A DNA stretch of 64,000 nucleotides from Coniochaeta sp. PMI_546 (lineage: Eukaryota > Ascomycota > Sordariomycetes > Coniochaetales > Coniochaetaceae): positions 186,001-250,000 of the forward strand of contig MU271157.1 of assembly GCA_021432605.1 (NCBI GenBank), given 5' to 3'. Numbering within the stretch: the first letter of the stretch is position 1; every line of letters begins with the position of its first letter. Below, in pieces: positions 11,160 through 23,168 of this stretch. The position numbers were made by a program, and so were the translations under genes. The notes under the pieces were generated by a model. The model did not search any database. It was not told the DNA's origin and saw only the letters and a list, made by a program, of their open reading frames with translations.

Positions 11160-14100
11160 ATGTCCTTTCTCCAGACCTCATCCCGACCCCGCGATGTTGG
11201 CGGCAGCTTTGCAAGCCGACGCGGCCACGCAGCGCAGCTCTCCATCTCAGATCCGAGTCACCACGTCACCGAAGCTATAGGCACCCTCTATGGCGACGAC
11301 GACGACGGCTATTCCGACTCCGAGGGCCGGCCTGCAAGCTTCGCTGCCCAGCCCTACGACGGCCAGCAACGCCAGGCCGACAAGCAGTACCAGCAACAAC
11401 AAAATCAATATCACGGGCGGAAACCACCGCCAGAACCGCCTGAAGACCCGCGCAGGACTTTAATACGCTCCACGTCAGACAAAACGCCCATAACCCTGAG
11501 CACAACGGGCAACGACGACCGCGTGGACCTCAAAAAATCCCACACCTTGCCATCGCGTATACCGAGCCAGCGCAAGCCGTCATACGAAAGCCCGAAGTCG
11601 CCCATGTCACCGTTGTCTCCGTCGTTGCGGGATGTCCAGGCTGACAAGTCTGGCTCCCAGTTTCCGTTGACACACATGGATAACCCGAATGATATCGCGC
11701 AGGAGTTGCACAACCTCCAGGCGCTGAGGCGCATGTCGATGGATGTCGGCAATACCAGCGATCCCGATTTGCTACCGTTCTCTAGCATGTCACTAACGGC
11801 CATGCCATCAACAGCACCCCAAGGCGACGATGACGAAGGCGATCCCTCCCGGCTGCTCTGGGTTCCTGCGAGGGTCCATCCGGAATTGGATACCAATGCA
11901 TTTAAAAGTTTCCTTGAAAACCGCGTCCAGGCTATGAAGAGGAGGTCTGGCGAGTCGATGCTCTCAGCTGACGGGTCCATCAGTAGCACATCCAGCTTGA
12001 GAAGGAAAAAATCTATGCTCTCGAGGCAAATCGATAGTTCCGGTAGCAATGCTGCAGATGACTATGTGGATGGCGCAGACAGGTTGCAACGGAAAGAATC
12101 TCAGAACATACCACCAATACCAGAGGTCAGCCTTGACGAGCTGGTGAAGGATCCCTCAAAAGTTGTACAGAAACTGGCGCGAGAGACACAGCAAGGGCAG
12201 GATGGGGGGGCCTCAGAGAGCGGTGTGGACAGCGACATCATAATACCCTCGGCACCTGGCATGGGCTTGCGAAGGTCAACGAGGACGACATATAGGAAAG
12301 GAGGAAGTCTCAGAGGCGAGCGGGTGCCCTTCTCAAAAAGAATTGCTGAGAGGAAGGCTGCCGAGCCCGAGGAGGCTGCGGCAGTGCCACCGGTGCCGGC
12401 CATACCACCTATGCCGGCAGCACCACCAGGCCACGGCCTGACCCGCGTGCAATCCGAACCAGTGACTGAGAACTTCTCACGGCCATCGCGCTCGGTCAGA
12501 AGACAGCAAAACTTTTCGAGAGAAGCTCCCGCAGCTCTCTCGAATCCTGCTTCTGAACTCACGCCTCAGGAGCAGCAAGATTATAACGACTACAGTGAAA
12601 CGTACATTGAAGACCCACCCGCATCAGAACCTCAGCCCAAACCTCAGCAACTTCCCTATAGGACATCTTCCGCGTTGGCTCAACGAGCGACACCTGTTCC
12701 TCAAATTGTCGAGACCCCGCCACCAGAAGAATCCTCACCCCCTTCACCCACGGAGCCGGCGCAGCAACCACCCACCCGACCCTTTCCCGAACGTTCTTCG
12801 TCACAAAAAGTGGCCCAGCAGATGTACTCTGCCCAGCCTGAGGAACCACCTGCCAGGTCTAACAAACGCCCAGCTCCGGGACGGCCGGCTCAAACCTCAC
12901 CACCACCTTCTCAGCCGCAAGTCAAGGAGCAGTCAAGTACGCCTAATCAGACACTCACAGATATGGCTAATCACCCGTCACCTCTGCCAGGCGGCGGTGC
13001 CACTCGCACTGACAGCCTGACGTTCATCCCCACAATGAATGTTAGCGAAGATAAGAAGCTCGAGAAAAAGTACAAAGACAAGGACGCCGACGCCGAGAGC
13101 ATCAGCTCGACAAAATCCTCTGGCTGGCCAAAATGGTTCAAGAGCGACGACAAGGATAAGAAAAAGAAGGAAAAAGAGAAGGAAGATCAGGCCAAGAAAG
13201 GCAAGGGCAAAGGTGACAAGTCCCACGACAATGCCAGACTTGATGTCCTTCAGAGCTCCATCGACAACGTCGTTGCCAAGGGTCGCGAGAGTCTACTGTT
13301 GGACAGAGAGAGCATTGACAACAAGCTCACCGAGGAGAGAAAGAAGGAGAGCACGCGCAAGGCGAGCGACTCCAAGAAGGAGAAAGAGGGTTTCTTCGGC
13401 GGCCTGTTCGGCGGCTCCAAGAAGAAGGGCGAGAAGGAACCCGGGAGCAAGAAGAAGGAGCTGCGCGCCCTCTCCCCCGAGCCGCCGTCACGCCCTCTCC
13501 GCCCGGATATCGACTACCCGTGGTCTCGCTTCACCATCATCGAGGAGCGCGCCATCTACCGCATGGCTCACATCAAGCTGGCTAATCCCCGGCGGTCATT
13601 GCAGAGCCAGGTCCTCCTCAGCAACTTCATGTACTCGTACCTGGCCAAGGTTCAGGCTATGCACCCCCAGATCCAGGTACCGGTGTCGCCGCAGCAGAAG
13701 AGGCTGGAGGAGGAGCGCAAGCGCAAGGAGGCGGAGGAGCAGCGGCGGAGGGCGGAGGAGCAGCAGCGGCGCGAGCAGCAGCAGGCCCAGCAGGATGGGA
13801 ATTTCGACTTTGAGTACCATCGCGTAAGTTCATGTCCTATTCGCAAAGAAGATTCTGATGAGATAAGGGTGAAATGCTAACCGAAGCCTAAAAAGTCTGG
13901 CAACCAATACGGAGATGCCCCGGTTCAGCATGAGAACGAGGCTCAGTACATCGACGACTCGGAGAGGTACGCGTACGACCACCAGGGCGACGAGCACGGC
14001 AACGGAGACTCTAGACAACACCAGAACCAGAACGGTGGCGTGTACCACTCGTCTGACGGCTATGACTCCGGCCATGCTGGACAAGGAGGTGACGGCCATG

Positions 14101-14165
14101 ATTACTACTATGGCCAGGGTAACCCGTACGACGACGACGAAGACGACGAGCGCAATATGTGGTAG
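11160..14165 (+). CDS. ZDS1: Zds1/Zds2-family polarity and mitosis regulator
   Basis: There are two exons, 11160-13823 and 13896-14165, with a 72-nt intron (donor GTAAGT, branch GCTAAC). The product is 977 residues. The N-terminal block (VPARVHPELDTNAFKSFLEN, about residues 238-257) and the C-terminal Zds_C domain (about 780-845, with DYPWSRFTIIEERAIYRMAH) are the two conserved boxes of the family. The rest is disordered, with proline-rich stretches, Lys-rich runs and an E/R/Q-rich coil after Zds_C. The tail is rich in Asp, Gly, His and Tyr. In yeast, Zds1 and Zds2 bind the PP2A regulatory subunit Cdc55 through the C-terminal domain and control mitotic entry and exit and cell polarity. The same role is inferred here. 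The second exon is short and easily missed, because the first frame runs through the intron to a stop at 13880. Confidence 0.88.
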
Positions 14166-16422
14166 GGCACGTTGCAGCAGTTTGTCAGGTTCAAGCGGGC
14201 GGGTTGAGCCGCGAGGGGCGGCGAGAATTTGCGCGCTTGTCGGGCAGGAGGCGTGAAAGAGAGAGCAAGGCAAGGAGATATGGGGAAGATGATATCTCGA
14301 TCTATCGATGCGGGACGGAGGCCGAGAAAGAGCGGTTTATCACAGTTGCAAGAGAGGAGCAAACGAACCCTGTATACAACAAGCATCTGGTTTGGGCGTT
14401 GGCGGAATCTGTCTCTGTCCATGGGAAAGGGTACCCCGTGTATGAAGGGCAGCAGCGGCAGCATCATCATCATCATCATCGATCATCATCGATCATGGAC
14501 CCGGTTTCATCTCGCTTTTGTGAATCAGCGGGGTGTCATCCCGGGGAGGTGTGTTCTCATTGCCAGTTAACTCTTTATTCATTTTTCTTTTATTTTGGGG
14601 ATTAGCTACATTATATTACAACGCGGCTACAGCCGTCATATTTTACACACTCGCAGGTGTCTTGGTGGGTTTGCTTTGTGAGATGAAAGAGAAGCATGAC
14701 TGCTCATGGCAAACGGAGGAGGAATATATGCTCTGAATCTGTATGGCACCGTCCTCTTGAAGCAAGTGCTGTGTAGTACCTGATAGGTAATTCCTGAAGC
14801 AGCACACCGGCGGGAGGACAGCAGACCTAAGACAGATATCTTCATCTTGTGAGCTTAGGTCAGCAACGTTGACGACGTCGATATCGACAAGCAGGTGAAG
14901 TGGAGAGGAGACTGAGTTCCCCATCGCGCCTGCCCATATCAGAGACATCGAAACGGGTAGGTGCCTTCCTTGCAAACGACCAAAGCTGCCAGAAGTGAGG
15001 GCTGGCTGCTTTGGACTGCCTTCCAGGTTCCCCTTCCTTCCTCTACCTTAAGAAGGTTCTCTTGATCGGAGAATATCACATCTTTTGACCCAAACGAACC
15101 AGGGTGAAGCTCAACTCGAATCAGAGATTCCTCTGCTCGGCAGCTTGCTAATCCACCAGCTTCATAGCATCGTAGAGCAGAGCAGTCACAGGTCATCTGT
15201 CGTGGGTATATACTCCTTCCCTTGACACGTCGTGAAAAAAATAACGGGCACCTCTCTCTTGTCGAATCTTCAACTTGTGCCAACCGGTTGCTGACCTGAT
15301 ACGTTGGTTAGCTTGCGAGAATCAACCTTCGTGTCTACCAGTCAGTCCCTCCACCCTTCAAATGTACCTGCAAAATTGATCTCTAGAATCGAGCTCTAAA
15401 CGTCGACACCAGACCAGCATAGGTATCACACCATAACAACAACGCTACTATCTGGCAAATCAAGAAGAACCCGGTGAGCCCAGGTCAGACCCAAGGACGA
15501 CATCCTTGGAGGCAGAGTTGCGCAAGAAATAAGAGCCATAACAAACGACCGCGACAGCAGCAATAAACCTCAGCCACCGTCTATTAACCAAGATAGCGAC
15601 ACAGATATGCCGTTTTTCAAGGACATTCGGCTGGAGGAGGGTTTAACAAACATGCCACTGCCTGACACGTCCCAGACCGAGAGACCAGAGGCTGGACGAC
15701 CGAGTCGAGAACTGTGGTCGTCCTTCCGGCACCCAAGGCAGGTTGGTAGGACCGGACAGGGAAGGACAAAGGAACAGGTATGTCTGATTGCTTCGCGTTT
15801 GAATGCCGAAACTCCGTCCTGGTTGTTGTTGTCGTTGTCGTCGTTGAAGTCAAGATAAGCGAACAGCGCATCAGCTGCTTGCCAGCTGCCAGAAGCGTTG
15901 ATCTCACCCCTGTCGGAAGTGTCTTTGAACTGGCAATGACTGGCTGGTGCTGTTCACTGTGCACTCAACTTTTCGAGAACAAATCTCCAAAGAAAACATC
16001 CACGCATCCTTTCGAGTTCTGCGAGCCTCAAATTTACGCCCATTGCCCAGTTGTGGTCTTTCACCTTGATTTGCTCTCACCTTCCCACCTCCCTTTGATA
16101 CCCACCATCCCGTCGCGGTCCTCGCTCTATTACCGCATCTTCTGGGGAGCTCCCAAGTTACCGCGATTCACCACACTCCGTACCAACAATCCGACGTCTG
16201 ATCGCAGAAGGCCGACCTCCCTTCTTCCTCTCCACACCCTCTCCTCCTCCGTCCCACAAGAATTTCCATCCCTACACGGTTATGGCCAACGTGAGCTACC
16301 TCCATTAAAACCATTGTCAATCACGCACGCTTGCCAACTGTCACTGCATCCGCACCCGCATCCGCACCTTGTTTCTTTCTCTATTTCCTCATCTCTTCTT
16401 CCATTTCCACGCTGCCGTCGCG
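14166..16422. other. Intergenic region and long leader upstream of the DUF2433 gene
   Basis: This 2.3-kb stretch has no convincing gene. It holds a CAT/ATC microsatellite (14461-14496) and a C/T-rich run before the downstream ATG. A short frame at 15607-15858 starts with MPFFKDIRLEEG and meets a good donor (GTATGT at 15779). It may be an upstream ORF or a 5' leader exon, but it resembles no family I know. Confidence 0.5.
14461..14496. repeat. CAT trinucleotide microsatellite
   Basis: Six tandem CAT units are followed by two imperfect CGATCAT copies in the 3' flank of the ZDS gene. Confidence 0.8.
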
Positions 16423-18744
16423 ATGGCTTCTTCTGGAGCTGCGCAGCCGATCTCGATCTGGCAGAACAAGCCCAAGTCCGTGCTAACTGTCGATGCGCCG
16501 ACACAGCAACCCCGTCACTCCTACAGCCAGCAAGGCTATCTGCCCAACGGACAGGCCCCTGCCCATCAGGGTCCTCCTCCCGGCGCCATTCCCCTGTTGC
16601 CGAATCAGGGCCGTGTCATCCAGACGGGGCCTATCAGAGTGCTCTGCATTGCCGATGTTCGAGGTACGAAGCTATCTGCCCGCTGCGCAAACAACACGAT
16701 CCCATATACCGCGTATGGCTGACTCTTTCTCCATGCAGGAAATCTCAGATCCCTGAACGAGCTAGCTAAGCAAGCACGTGCGGACCATATCATCCACACT
16801 GGCGACTTTGGTTTCTACGATGATACCTCTTTAGAGCGCATTGCAGAGAAGTGAGTCGCTTTTGCCAGCTCAAGCCTACTGCTCTGAGACCTTTCCTTTA
16901 CTGAACTTGCCGTACACAGGACCCTCAAGCATGTTGCTCAATACTCACCTCTGATCTCCGAGCCCGTCAAGAAAGCCATTGCGCAGGGTGGCCCCGGTAC
17001 GGTCAAGTCGCGGTTCAGTCCCAGCGAACTCCCTCTCTCCGAGCTTCCCCAGTTGCTCAGCGGCGAAGTGAAACTCGAGGTTCCCGTCTACACGGTCTGG
17101 GGCGCCTGCGAGGATGTCCGGGTGCTGGAGAAGTTCCGATCAAAGGAGTACAAGGTCCACAACCTCTTCATCATCGATGAGGCAGCTTCCATGCTCCTAG
17201 AGATCGGTGGTGTCAAGCTCCGGCTCCTCGGCCTTGGAGGCGCGGTGGTTATGCACAAGCTGTTCGACAATGGCGAGGGCCGGACAACGATCGCCGGCGG
17301 ACAGGGCACCATGTGGACCACGCTGCTGCAGATGGGAGAGCTGGTCGATACGGCAAACCGCGTCTACGACCCTACCGAGACCCGAGTCTTTGTCACTCAC
17401 GCCTCACCAGCGAGAGAGGGTATCTTGAACCAGCTTTCGGTCGCGCTCAAGGCGGACTTCTCGATCTCGGCTGGTCTGCATTTCCGGTACGGAAGCTCCT
17501 ACAACGAGTTCAGCGTCAACCCCACCCTGGACCACTACCGCGGCAAGCTCGCTGCTTCCAAGGCGTCATTTAGCGATGTTTGGGAGACGGTCAAGGGCGA
17601 GGTCGAGCCGGCCATCCAGCAGAACGAGGCACAGCAGAACCTCCTTAAGAACGCGCTCGGAATTGTCGAGAAGATGCCGACCACGGCTGCAGGCGGTAAC
17701 CCATTCGGCGGTGCACCAGGCGGAGGAGCTCTCGGGCAGGTGGATGAGAGCGCCTTCAAGAACATGTGGAACTTCAACCTTGCCGATGCTGCATTTGGCT
17801 GGCTCGTCTTAGAAATCCAGGACGGTAGAATCGGAACAGAAATGCGGGCTCAGGGATTCAACTTTTCGCACCGCGGCGCGAAGCAGCAAGGCAACCCCGC
17901 CACCCAAGGAGCTCAGGCACCTGTTGCGCCTTCCACCGGTCAAAGCCCTCTCCCACCTTCAGCTTCTCCGGCGACGCAGACTGGTCCCACGAATGCCCCG
18001 GCTACGGCCCCCAGGCAGCCCCAGAGCAACCAACCCAAACCCGTGGCCACCACCTCTCTCCCCAGCCAGCCGAAGCCTGCGACACCTCAGCCCGTCCCGG
18101 TCTCATCACCCGCTCCGAGGGAGGAGAAGGTTCCCGCCAACGGCACTAACGGCTCTGGGCCCGAGTCCGCCCCCTCGCCGGCGCCCAAGAACCCTGCTGA
18201 CAGCATCGTCGGTCTGTTTGTCATGAACCTTCAGGATGATGATGAGATTAGGAAGCTCTTCGCGGAAGAGGACAAGTCGAAGATCACCAAGATTGAGAGA
18301 TGGGGCGCTAACAGGGTCGTCCACTTCAAGACGACGGAGGAGCGCGACGCGGCTCTGGGACGTCTGCCAGAGGACACCAAGCATAGAAGCCCGGGCCAGG
18401 AAGACCGCAGCAAGCCGCTTATCAAGGTCTTCAACCCGCCGGCAAAGCGCGAGTTTACCCCCCGCGGCGGTGCTGGTAACTGGGGCAGCAGCCGGGGCGG
18501 ACGAGGCGACGCGAGCAACGTACAAGGCAGCGGATATCGCAGCGCCGGCGGCGGTGGCCGAGACACTGCTAGTGACAGTGAGGGAGCGGGCCGTCGCGGC
18601 GGACGCGGTGGACGAGGCGGAGATCGTGGTGGTCGGGGTGGTGACCGGGGCGGACGCGGAGGGCGTGGAGCTCGGGGCGGTGTAGGCAAGGGCGATGGAA
18701 GTGCCAGCCCGGCGCCGACTCCTGCTCCTGCTGCGGAGTCATAA
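16423..18744 (+). CDS. DUF2433 metallophosphatase-like protein with RGG tail
   Basis: Three exons, 16423-16663, 16739-16850 and 16920-18744, give 725 residues. All junctions keep frame. The N-terminal half is a calcineurin-like phosphoesterase fold (about 70-330) of the fungal DUF2433 type: IADVRG near residue 78, HTGDFGFYD near 100, YTVWGACED, and VTHASPAREG. The usual DxH and GNHD metal ligands are changed (DVRG, GACED), so the domain may be a pseudo-enzyme or bind metal in another way. After a Pro/Ala/Thr-rich linker comes an RRM-like short segment (about 525-575, with IVGLFVMNL), then an Arg-Gly-rich tail (from about 640) of RGG repeats typical of RNA-binding proteins. An RNA-associated role is inferred; the family has no firmly known function. 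The first ATG of the frame was taken as start. It follows a C/T-rich leader. Confidence 0.82.
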
Positions 18745-19779
18745 ACTCATCGCGACATATGGGGACTGGATGCTGTATGATGCTCACATCCTTCAGACAT
18801 GGCGCGGTTTCAGAGGGGTCATAACCTCCAAGGGGGATACTTGACCGCATTTGCGGCGCTTCTATCATGATTTGTTTGGAGGAAGTCGTTTCAAACCTCC
18901 TCTGGATCGGACATCTGGACGGCGCTCGTCGAACGGCTGGATGGGGCCTGCCGTCTTCATCACTTGTACTCTGTTATCATAATCAGTCCATAGCCTCTTT
19001 TCTCCTCGGGCGGTCTCGTCGCCTTGTTTTCACACACACTCTCTCTCTCTGTCTCTCGATTCGGGTCTCGTGTCATTCTGTCAAGGGAAAAAGGATGGAT
19101 GGATAGGAAAGGCGCGAATTGAGCTTTTTCACTCTCTCGCTTTTTTCTTCTTCTTACTTGTCGCGTAGCCATCACAAATATCAGGTCCCTTTCTTTTTTT
19201 TTTGCCCTCCTGCGGTTTTGATACTGCTTGCCTCTGGCATGGATATTTTTGATGGTCTTCCTCTGACCCCCTGGAATACGCTGGACATTTATTCTTCTAC
19301 TCGTGTTTTTTAGACTAATTGCTTCAGTTGGCGAGGGGGAAAAGCGGTTGATAAGCTCTCCGGACCTCATAAGGGTTGAGTTTAGAGTGACTTGGGCTTA
19401 TTTGTGACCCTGGTGGTTTGTGATGTGGCCCGCATGTGAAGTTGTGCCTTCTGCAATGCTCGGTTGGAGCTCCATACCGTCTCGAAGGTAGATATCTAGT
19501 GACCATTTGGTGCAACAGGCGTATCACGAAGTCTGCGCATAAGCCTCGAACAAGTTCGCGATGTTCACTGGTCGAACACTCAAGAAACGGGATCTCAGTC
19601 TGGAACTTATCACAACAGTGTGGTGTATTTCCGCCGCCTCAAGCTGTATTATACAAGGCCATAGCCACGACCTTTCCGAGTCCTCCAGACATCTATGATG
19701 CATCCGACTGTTGTTACAAAAATGAAACGCACCCTTTGTACACTTCCTCAGTCCAAATCCTCCACCTATCAAACTTCCC
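18745..19779. other. Convergent 3' intergenic region
   Basis: The region lies between the ends of the DUF2433 gene and COQ5. It holds a CT-rich run near 19030-19060 and T-rich sequence near 19140-19210. No gene is seen. Confidence 0.7.
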
Positions 19780-20867
19780 TCACTTCCTAGGCTTCATCCC
19801 GCGGTGAATAGCAGCCACCCCGCCCGTGAGGTTCTCGTAGCCTTCGCCCCCGACCACAAAGCCGGCATCGAGGATGAGGTCCCTGAACTCTTCCTGGGAG
19901 GGGAAGCGCTCGATGCTCTCGACGAGGTACTGGTAGCTGTCCCTGTCGCCGGCGACGAGCTGGCCGATCAGGGGGATGGCGCCGAAGCTCCAGCGCTTGT
20001 AGACGGCGTTGAAGAGGGGGTGGGCGTCGGCCTTGCTGAACTCGAGGCAGGCGAAGACGCCGCCCGGCTTGAGGACGCGGTGGGCCTCGCGCAGGGCGGC
20101 GGGGATGGAGGTGAAGTTGCGGATGCCGAAGGCTACGGTGTAGAGGTCGATGGAGTTGTCTGGGATGGACACGGTGGTGGGGTTGGAGGAGGAAGATGGG
20201 GAGGAGGAGGAGCGGAGGGGACGGCAGGTTGAGAGGTCTTCGGCGTTGGCTTCGAGCCAGGAGAGGTTGGATTGCTGGTTTGCCGGGAGGGAGAGGGAGC
20301 GCTGCTTGCCGACGGCCAGCATGGAGGGGTTGATGTCGCTGACTGTGACGTGGACGGAGGGGTTGCCGTTGATGGTCTGCGCGTGGTTGAGGAGGCGGAA
20401 GGCGATGTCGCCTGTTCCACCGGCGATGTCGAGGATGTGTTGTGGGGCTGAGGGGGGGTTGGAGAGGGGGGAGAAGCCTGGGTTTAGGGTGCGGACGAAG
20501 TGGTCTCTGGAGAAAACAAGGAGGTTAGCATGGTAGGGTGGAAAGGGGGAAGGGGGGCGAAGACGAACTTCCAGACACGGTGCCAGCCGAAGGACATGAG
20601 GTCGTTCATGCGGTCGTAGGACTCGGCTACGCTGGTGAAGACCTCGGCGACGCGGTGCTGCTTCTCTGCTTCCGGGACGGTCTCGAAGCCGAAGTGGGTT
20701 GTGGAAGAGCTGGGGCCGTCATGTTGTGAGGCTGCTGGTGGTGGTGGTGATGACGAGGTAGGTGTGGAGGAGGAGAATGGGCGGGTGGCAAGGACCGATT
20801 GGGATGCCAGCGAGCACCGGGTGCAGCTCTGGAGAGCCCGGCGGAGCATTGGTGGTCGCGCAGCCAT
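19780..20867 (-). CDS. COQ5: Ubiquinone biosynthesis C-methyltransferase Coq5, mitochondrial
   Basis: The two exons are 20867-20569 and 20506-19780, and the product has 341 residues. The 62-nt intron has an unusual donor (GTTCGT) but a good acceptor, and splicing restores VWKDHF, the expected family sequence. Coq5/UbiE performs the C-methylation of the benzoquinone ring in coenzyme Q synthesis, on the matrix face of the inner membrane in the CoQ synthome. Visible marks are an N-terminal Arg/Ser-rich mitochondrial targeting sequence, SAM-binding motif I ([10 protein letters not shown]), the UbiE signature [17 protein letters not shown], and the second signature AFGIRNF followed by [17 protein letters not shown] Ser/Pro-rich insertion lies before the post-I strand (IDLYTVAFG). 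Confidence 0.95.
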
Positions 20868-21292
20868 TTTGGGGGTGTTGAGCTGAGCTGCGGTTGCGAC
20901 GGGAGCTGTGAGAGAAGGTCAGTCGAGACGGAAGGCTGAGAAAATCTCAAGTGTGGCTATCCGAGTCGTTGTGGCTGATGCTCAGCCTTGTGTGGGGGCC
21001 GAATCGACGGGGATTTATCTTAGGCTCCACATTTCCCGTCCACTTGGAGGGGTGGGGGTTGACGGTAGAAACGGTGATATCAGCCGCAGTTGATGGACTC
21101 CGTTTCTTGCCCTTCCATGTGGACGGGATGATGTGAGGTGCCCTGCTTATCACCTCGAGGTAAGGTAAGGTAAGGTACCTAACATACCACTACGACATGT
21201 GCAGTCTTGAATTACAATCGCGAAGTCTAGCATTAATACCGTGAAAAGACGATACCACTATCGAGCAATTGTAGAAAGACGGATAGACATAC
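20868..21292. other. Promoter region of COQ5
   Basis: No gene is seen in this spacer between COQ5 and the small membrane protein. It contains a run of GGTAA repeats at 21159-21180. Confidence 0.6.
21159..21180. repeat. GGTAAGGTAAGGTACC-type intergenic motif, copy 1
   Basis: Three GGTAA pentamers run into a KpnI-like palindrome (GGTACC). Related copies lie at about 25391, 37421 and 48001, always between genes. Confidence 0.7.
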
Positions 21293-21442
21293 CTAGGCCA
21301 TCTCAGTACCATCTGCTTCTCTCTGCCGCTGGTCCGCCTCGGACGCAAAGCGCCGGCTGCACTTGATGGCGTAGAAAAGGGCGAAAGCGATGACGATAAT
21401 GACGCAAAAGATGATGAACACGAGGGTCCCACGGTCGTCCAT
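21293..21442 (-). CDS. Small single-span membrane protein, 49 residues
   Basis: An intact frame begins at an ATG (21442) and ends at TAG (21293). The N-terminus is MDDRGTLVFIIFCVIIVIAF. Residues 6-26 form one strongly hydrophobic helix, followed by KCSRR and a charged, cytosolic-looking tail. The design (short acidic N-terminus, one span, positive residues after it) is that of a tail-in membrane microprotein. The gene is 280 bases past the stop of the E1-alpha gene on the same strand, with its own spacer. I know no named family. The amino-acid pattern is too ordered to be chance, but expression is unproven. Confidence 0.55.
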   Translation of the reverse strand: MDDRGTLVFIIFCVIIVIAFALFYAIKCSRRFASEADQRQREADGTEMA

Positions 21443-21722
21443 GATTTAGAGGAAGGCCGGAGAGATAAGAATGTAGGATATGGCTGATGCAATTTATGCG
21501 GTGCGCAGTTGTGATTGAGAAGTGATACTTCAGACAAGGCAGACAGTGAGAGATGAGGTGAGGTTGTTTGGTGCTATCTGTGTTCGATATGCTGCGACAT
21601 TGGCTCGGTCAAGAAAGGCGTGGAAGCGGGCAGCTTGAAAAGCTAGGCGAGTGACAGGTGAAGTCAAGGTAAAGTCTGTAATATTCTGCGCCTATGCTAG
21701 GACCAAGACGCTTCATTCAACG

Positions 21723-23168
21723 CTACGCCTTGAGACTTTCCTTGCCTCCTTCATAGTCGCCGACATCGTACTCCTCTGGGTATCTCTCCATGTGCTCTCG
21801 CAACTGAGCCATCTGCGCCTTGATATCCGGCGTCATCTCCTCGTAAACATCCTCAAACATGGTCCGTATTGGCGGCTTCTTCTCCTTCTCGGCCTTGGAG
21901 AATTCCCTGAGCACCTCTCTTCTTGTGCTCTCGCGGGCTTCTTTTTCCTTGTTGTCGTCCCATATGCCCTTGTTCTCCATCCATTTACGCAGCCGTATTA
22001 TCGGGTTGTCTCTCCGCTTCCAGTCCTCGACCTCCACCTTGGCTCGGTAGGCAAACGAATCATCCGACGTGCTGTGGTGGCTGACACGGTATGTCATAGC
22101 CTCGATCAGGACCGGCTGGCCCCCATCTTTCAGCGCCAACTCGCGAGCCTTCTTGGTCGCCTCTCTCACAGCCCAGATGTCATTGCCATCGACGCGGATG
22201 GTCTCGATACCGTATCCGAGACCTCTGCTGGCGATACCATCGCCGCGATATTGCTCAAGCGTCGACGTCGAGATGGCGAAGCCGTTGTTGCGGCAGATGA
22301 AGATCACAGGACATGACTTTGTCGCTGCTATGTTAAGCGCAGCGTGAAAATCGCCCTCACTCGCCGCGCCATCACCAAAGTAGCAGGCTACCACTCTCGG
22401 TGGGGTGGAAGGGTCCTGCAGGTGCTGCATTTTGAGGGCATAGGCAGCACCCGAGGCCTGCGGGATCTGTGTAGCAAGGGGTGACGATATCGTGTGCTAC
22501 CAATTGTCAGCTTTCGGTTCGCTACATCGATGCATAACCAACAGACTCTGACTTACAATGTGTAGCTCCTTACTGCCGTAGTGCACGGGCATATTCCTGC
22601 CCCTGCCCGGGTCGTGCTTATTCGCAAACAGTTGGTTCATGAAGTCGATGAGCTTGAACCCACGCTGCGCGAACACACCCTGCTCCCGGTACTGGGAGAA
22701 GATGACATCGTCTTTGCTGAGACAAGATGCGCTTCCAACAGCCACGGCCTCCTCGCCCGCCGACACGATGTAGAAGCTCAGACGACCCTGGCGCTGCGCG
22801 TCGTACATGATGATGTCCATAATGCTGACGGTCAGCATGTGCCGGTACAGCTGGATCACCTCCTCGTCGGAGATGTCCGGCTTGAAGTCGGGATCGACAA
22901 CGACCCCATGCTGGTCGACGACGCGGTAGGTAGGCAGGGCGGGGTAGTTTTGAGGTGACTCGAACTTCATCGTGTGGCAGAAGGCAGACTTGACGGCACC
23001 GGGGAACGAGACATATTGCGAGTCTGGTCGCTGCGAGGGACCCTGCTCGAAAGTCGCTACGTGACGGCGTTGGGAGAGGGGGAGGCTGTTAACCGCCAGG
23101 AGTCGTGGGCCGTGGCGGAGCTGTCGCTGGCCACACGACCGGGTCACGGAGGCCAGGCGGTTCTTCAT
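21723..23168 (-). CDS. BCKDHA: Branched-chain 2-oxoacid dehydrogenase E1 alpha, mitochondrial
   Basis: There are two exons, 23168-22557 and 22496-21723, with a 60-nt intron, and the product has 461 residues. This is the thiamine-diphosphate-binding alpha subunit of the E1 part of the branched-chain keto acid dehydrogenase complex, which decarboxylates the keto acids of Leu, Ile and Val in the mitochondrial matrix. An Arg-rich targeting peptide opens the protein. The TPP motif runs from GDG (about 245) to CRNN (about 272-275). The regulatory phosphorylation loop is present (YRVSHHSTSDD). The segment PVHYGSKELHIHTISSPLAT spans the splice junction and is typical of BCKDHA rather than of pyruvate dehydrogenase. 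Confidence 0.94.

Noticed and set aside
15780-16769. 329-codon plus-strand frame before and across the DUF2433 start
   Set aside because: Runs through a C/T-rich leader and overlaps the real first exon in another frame; Leu/Ser/Pro-rich shadow.
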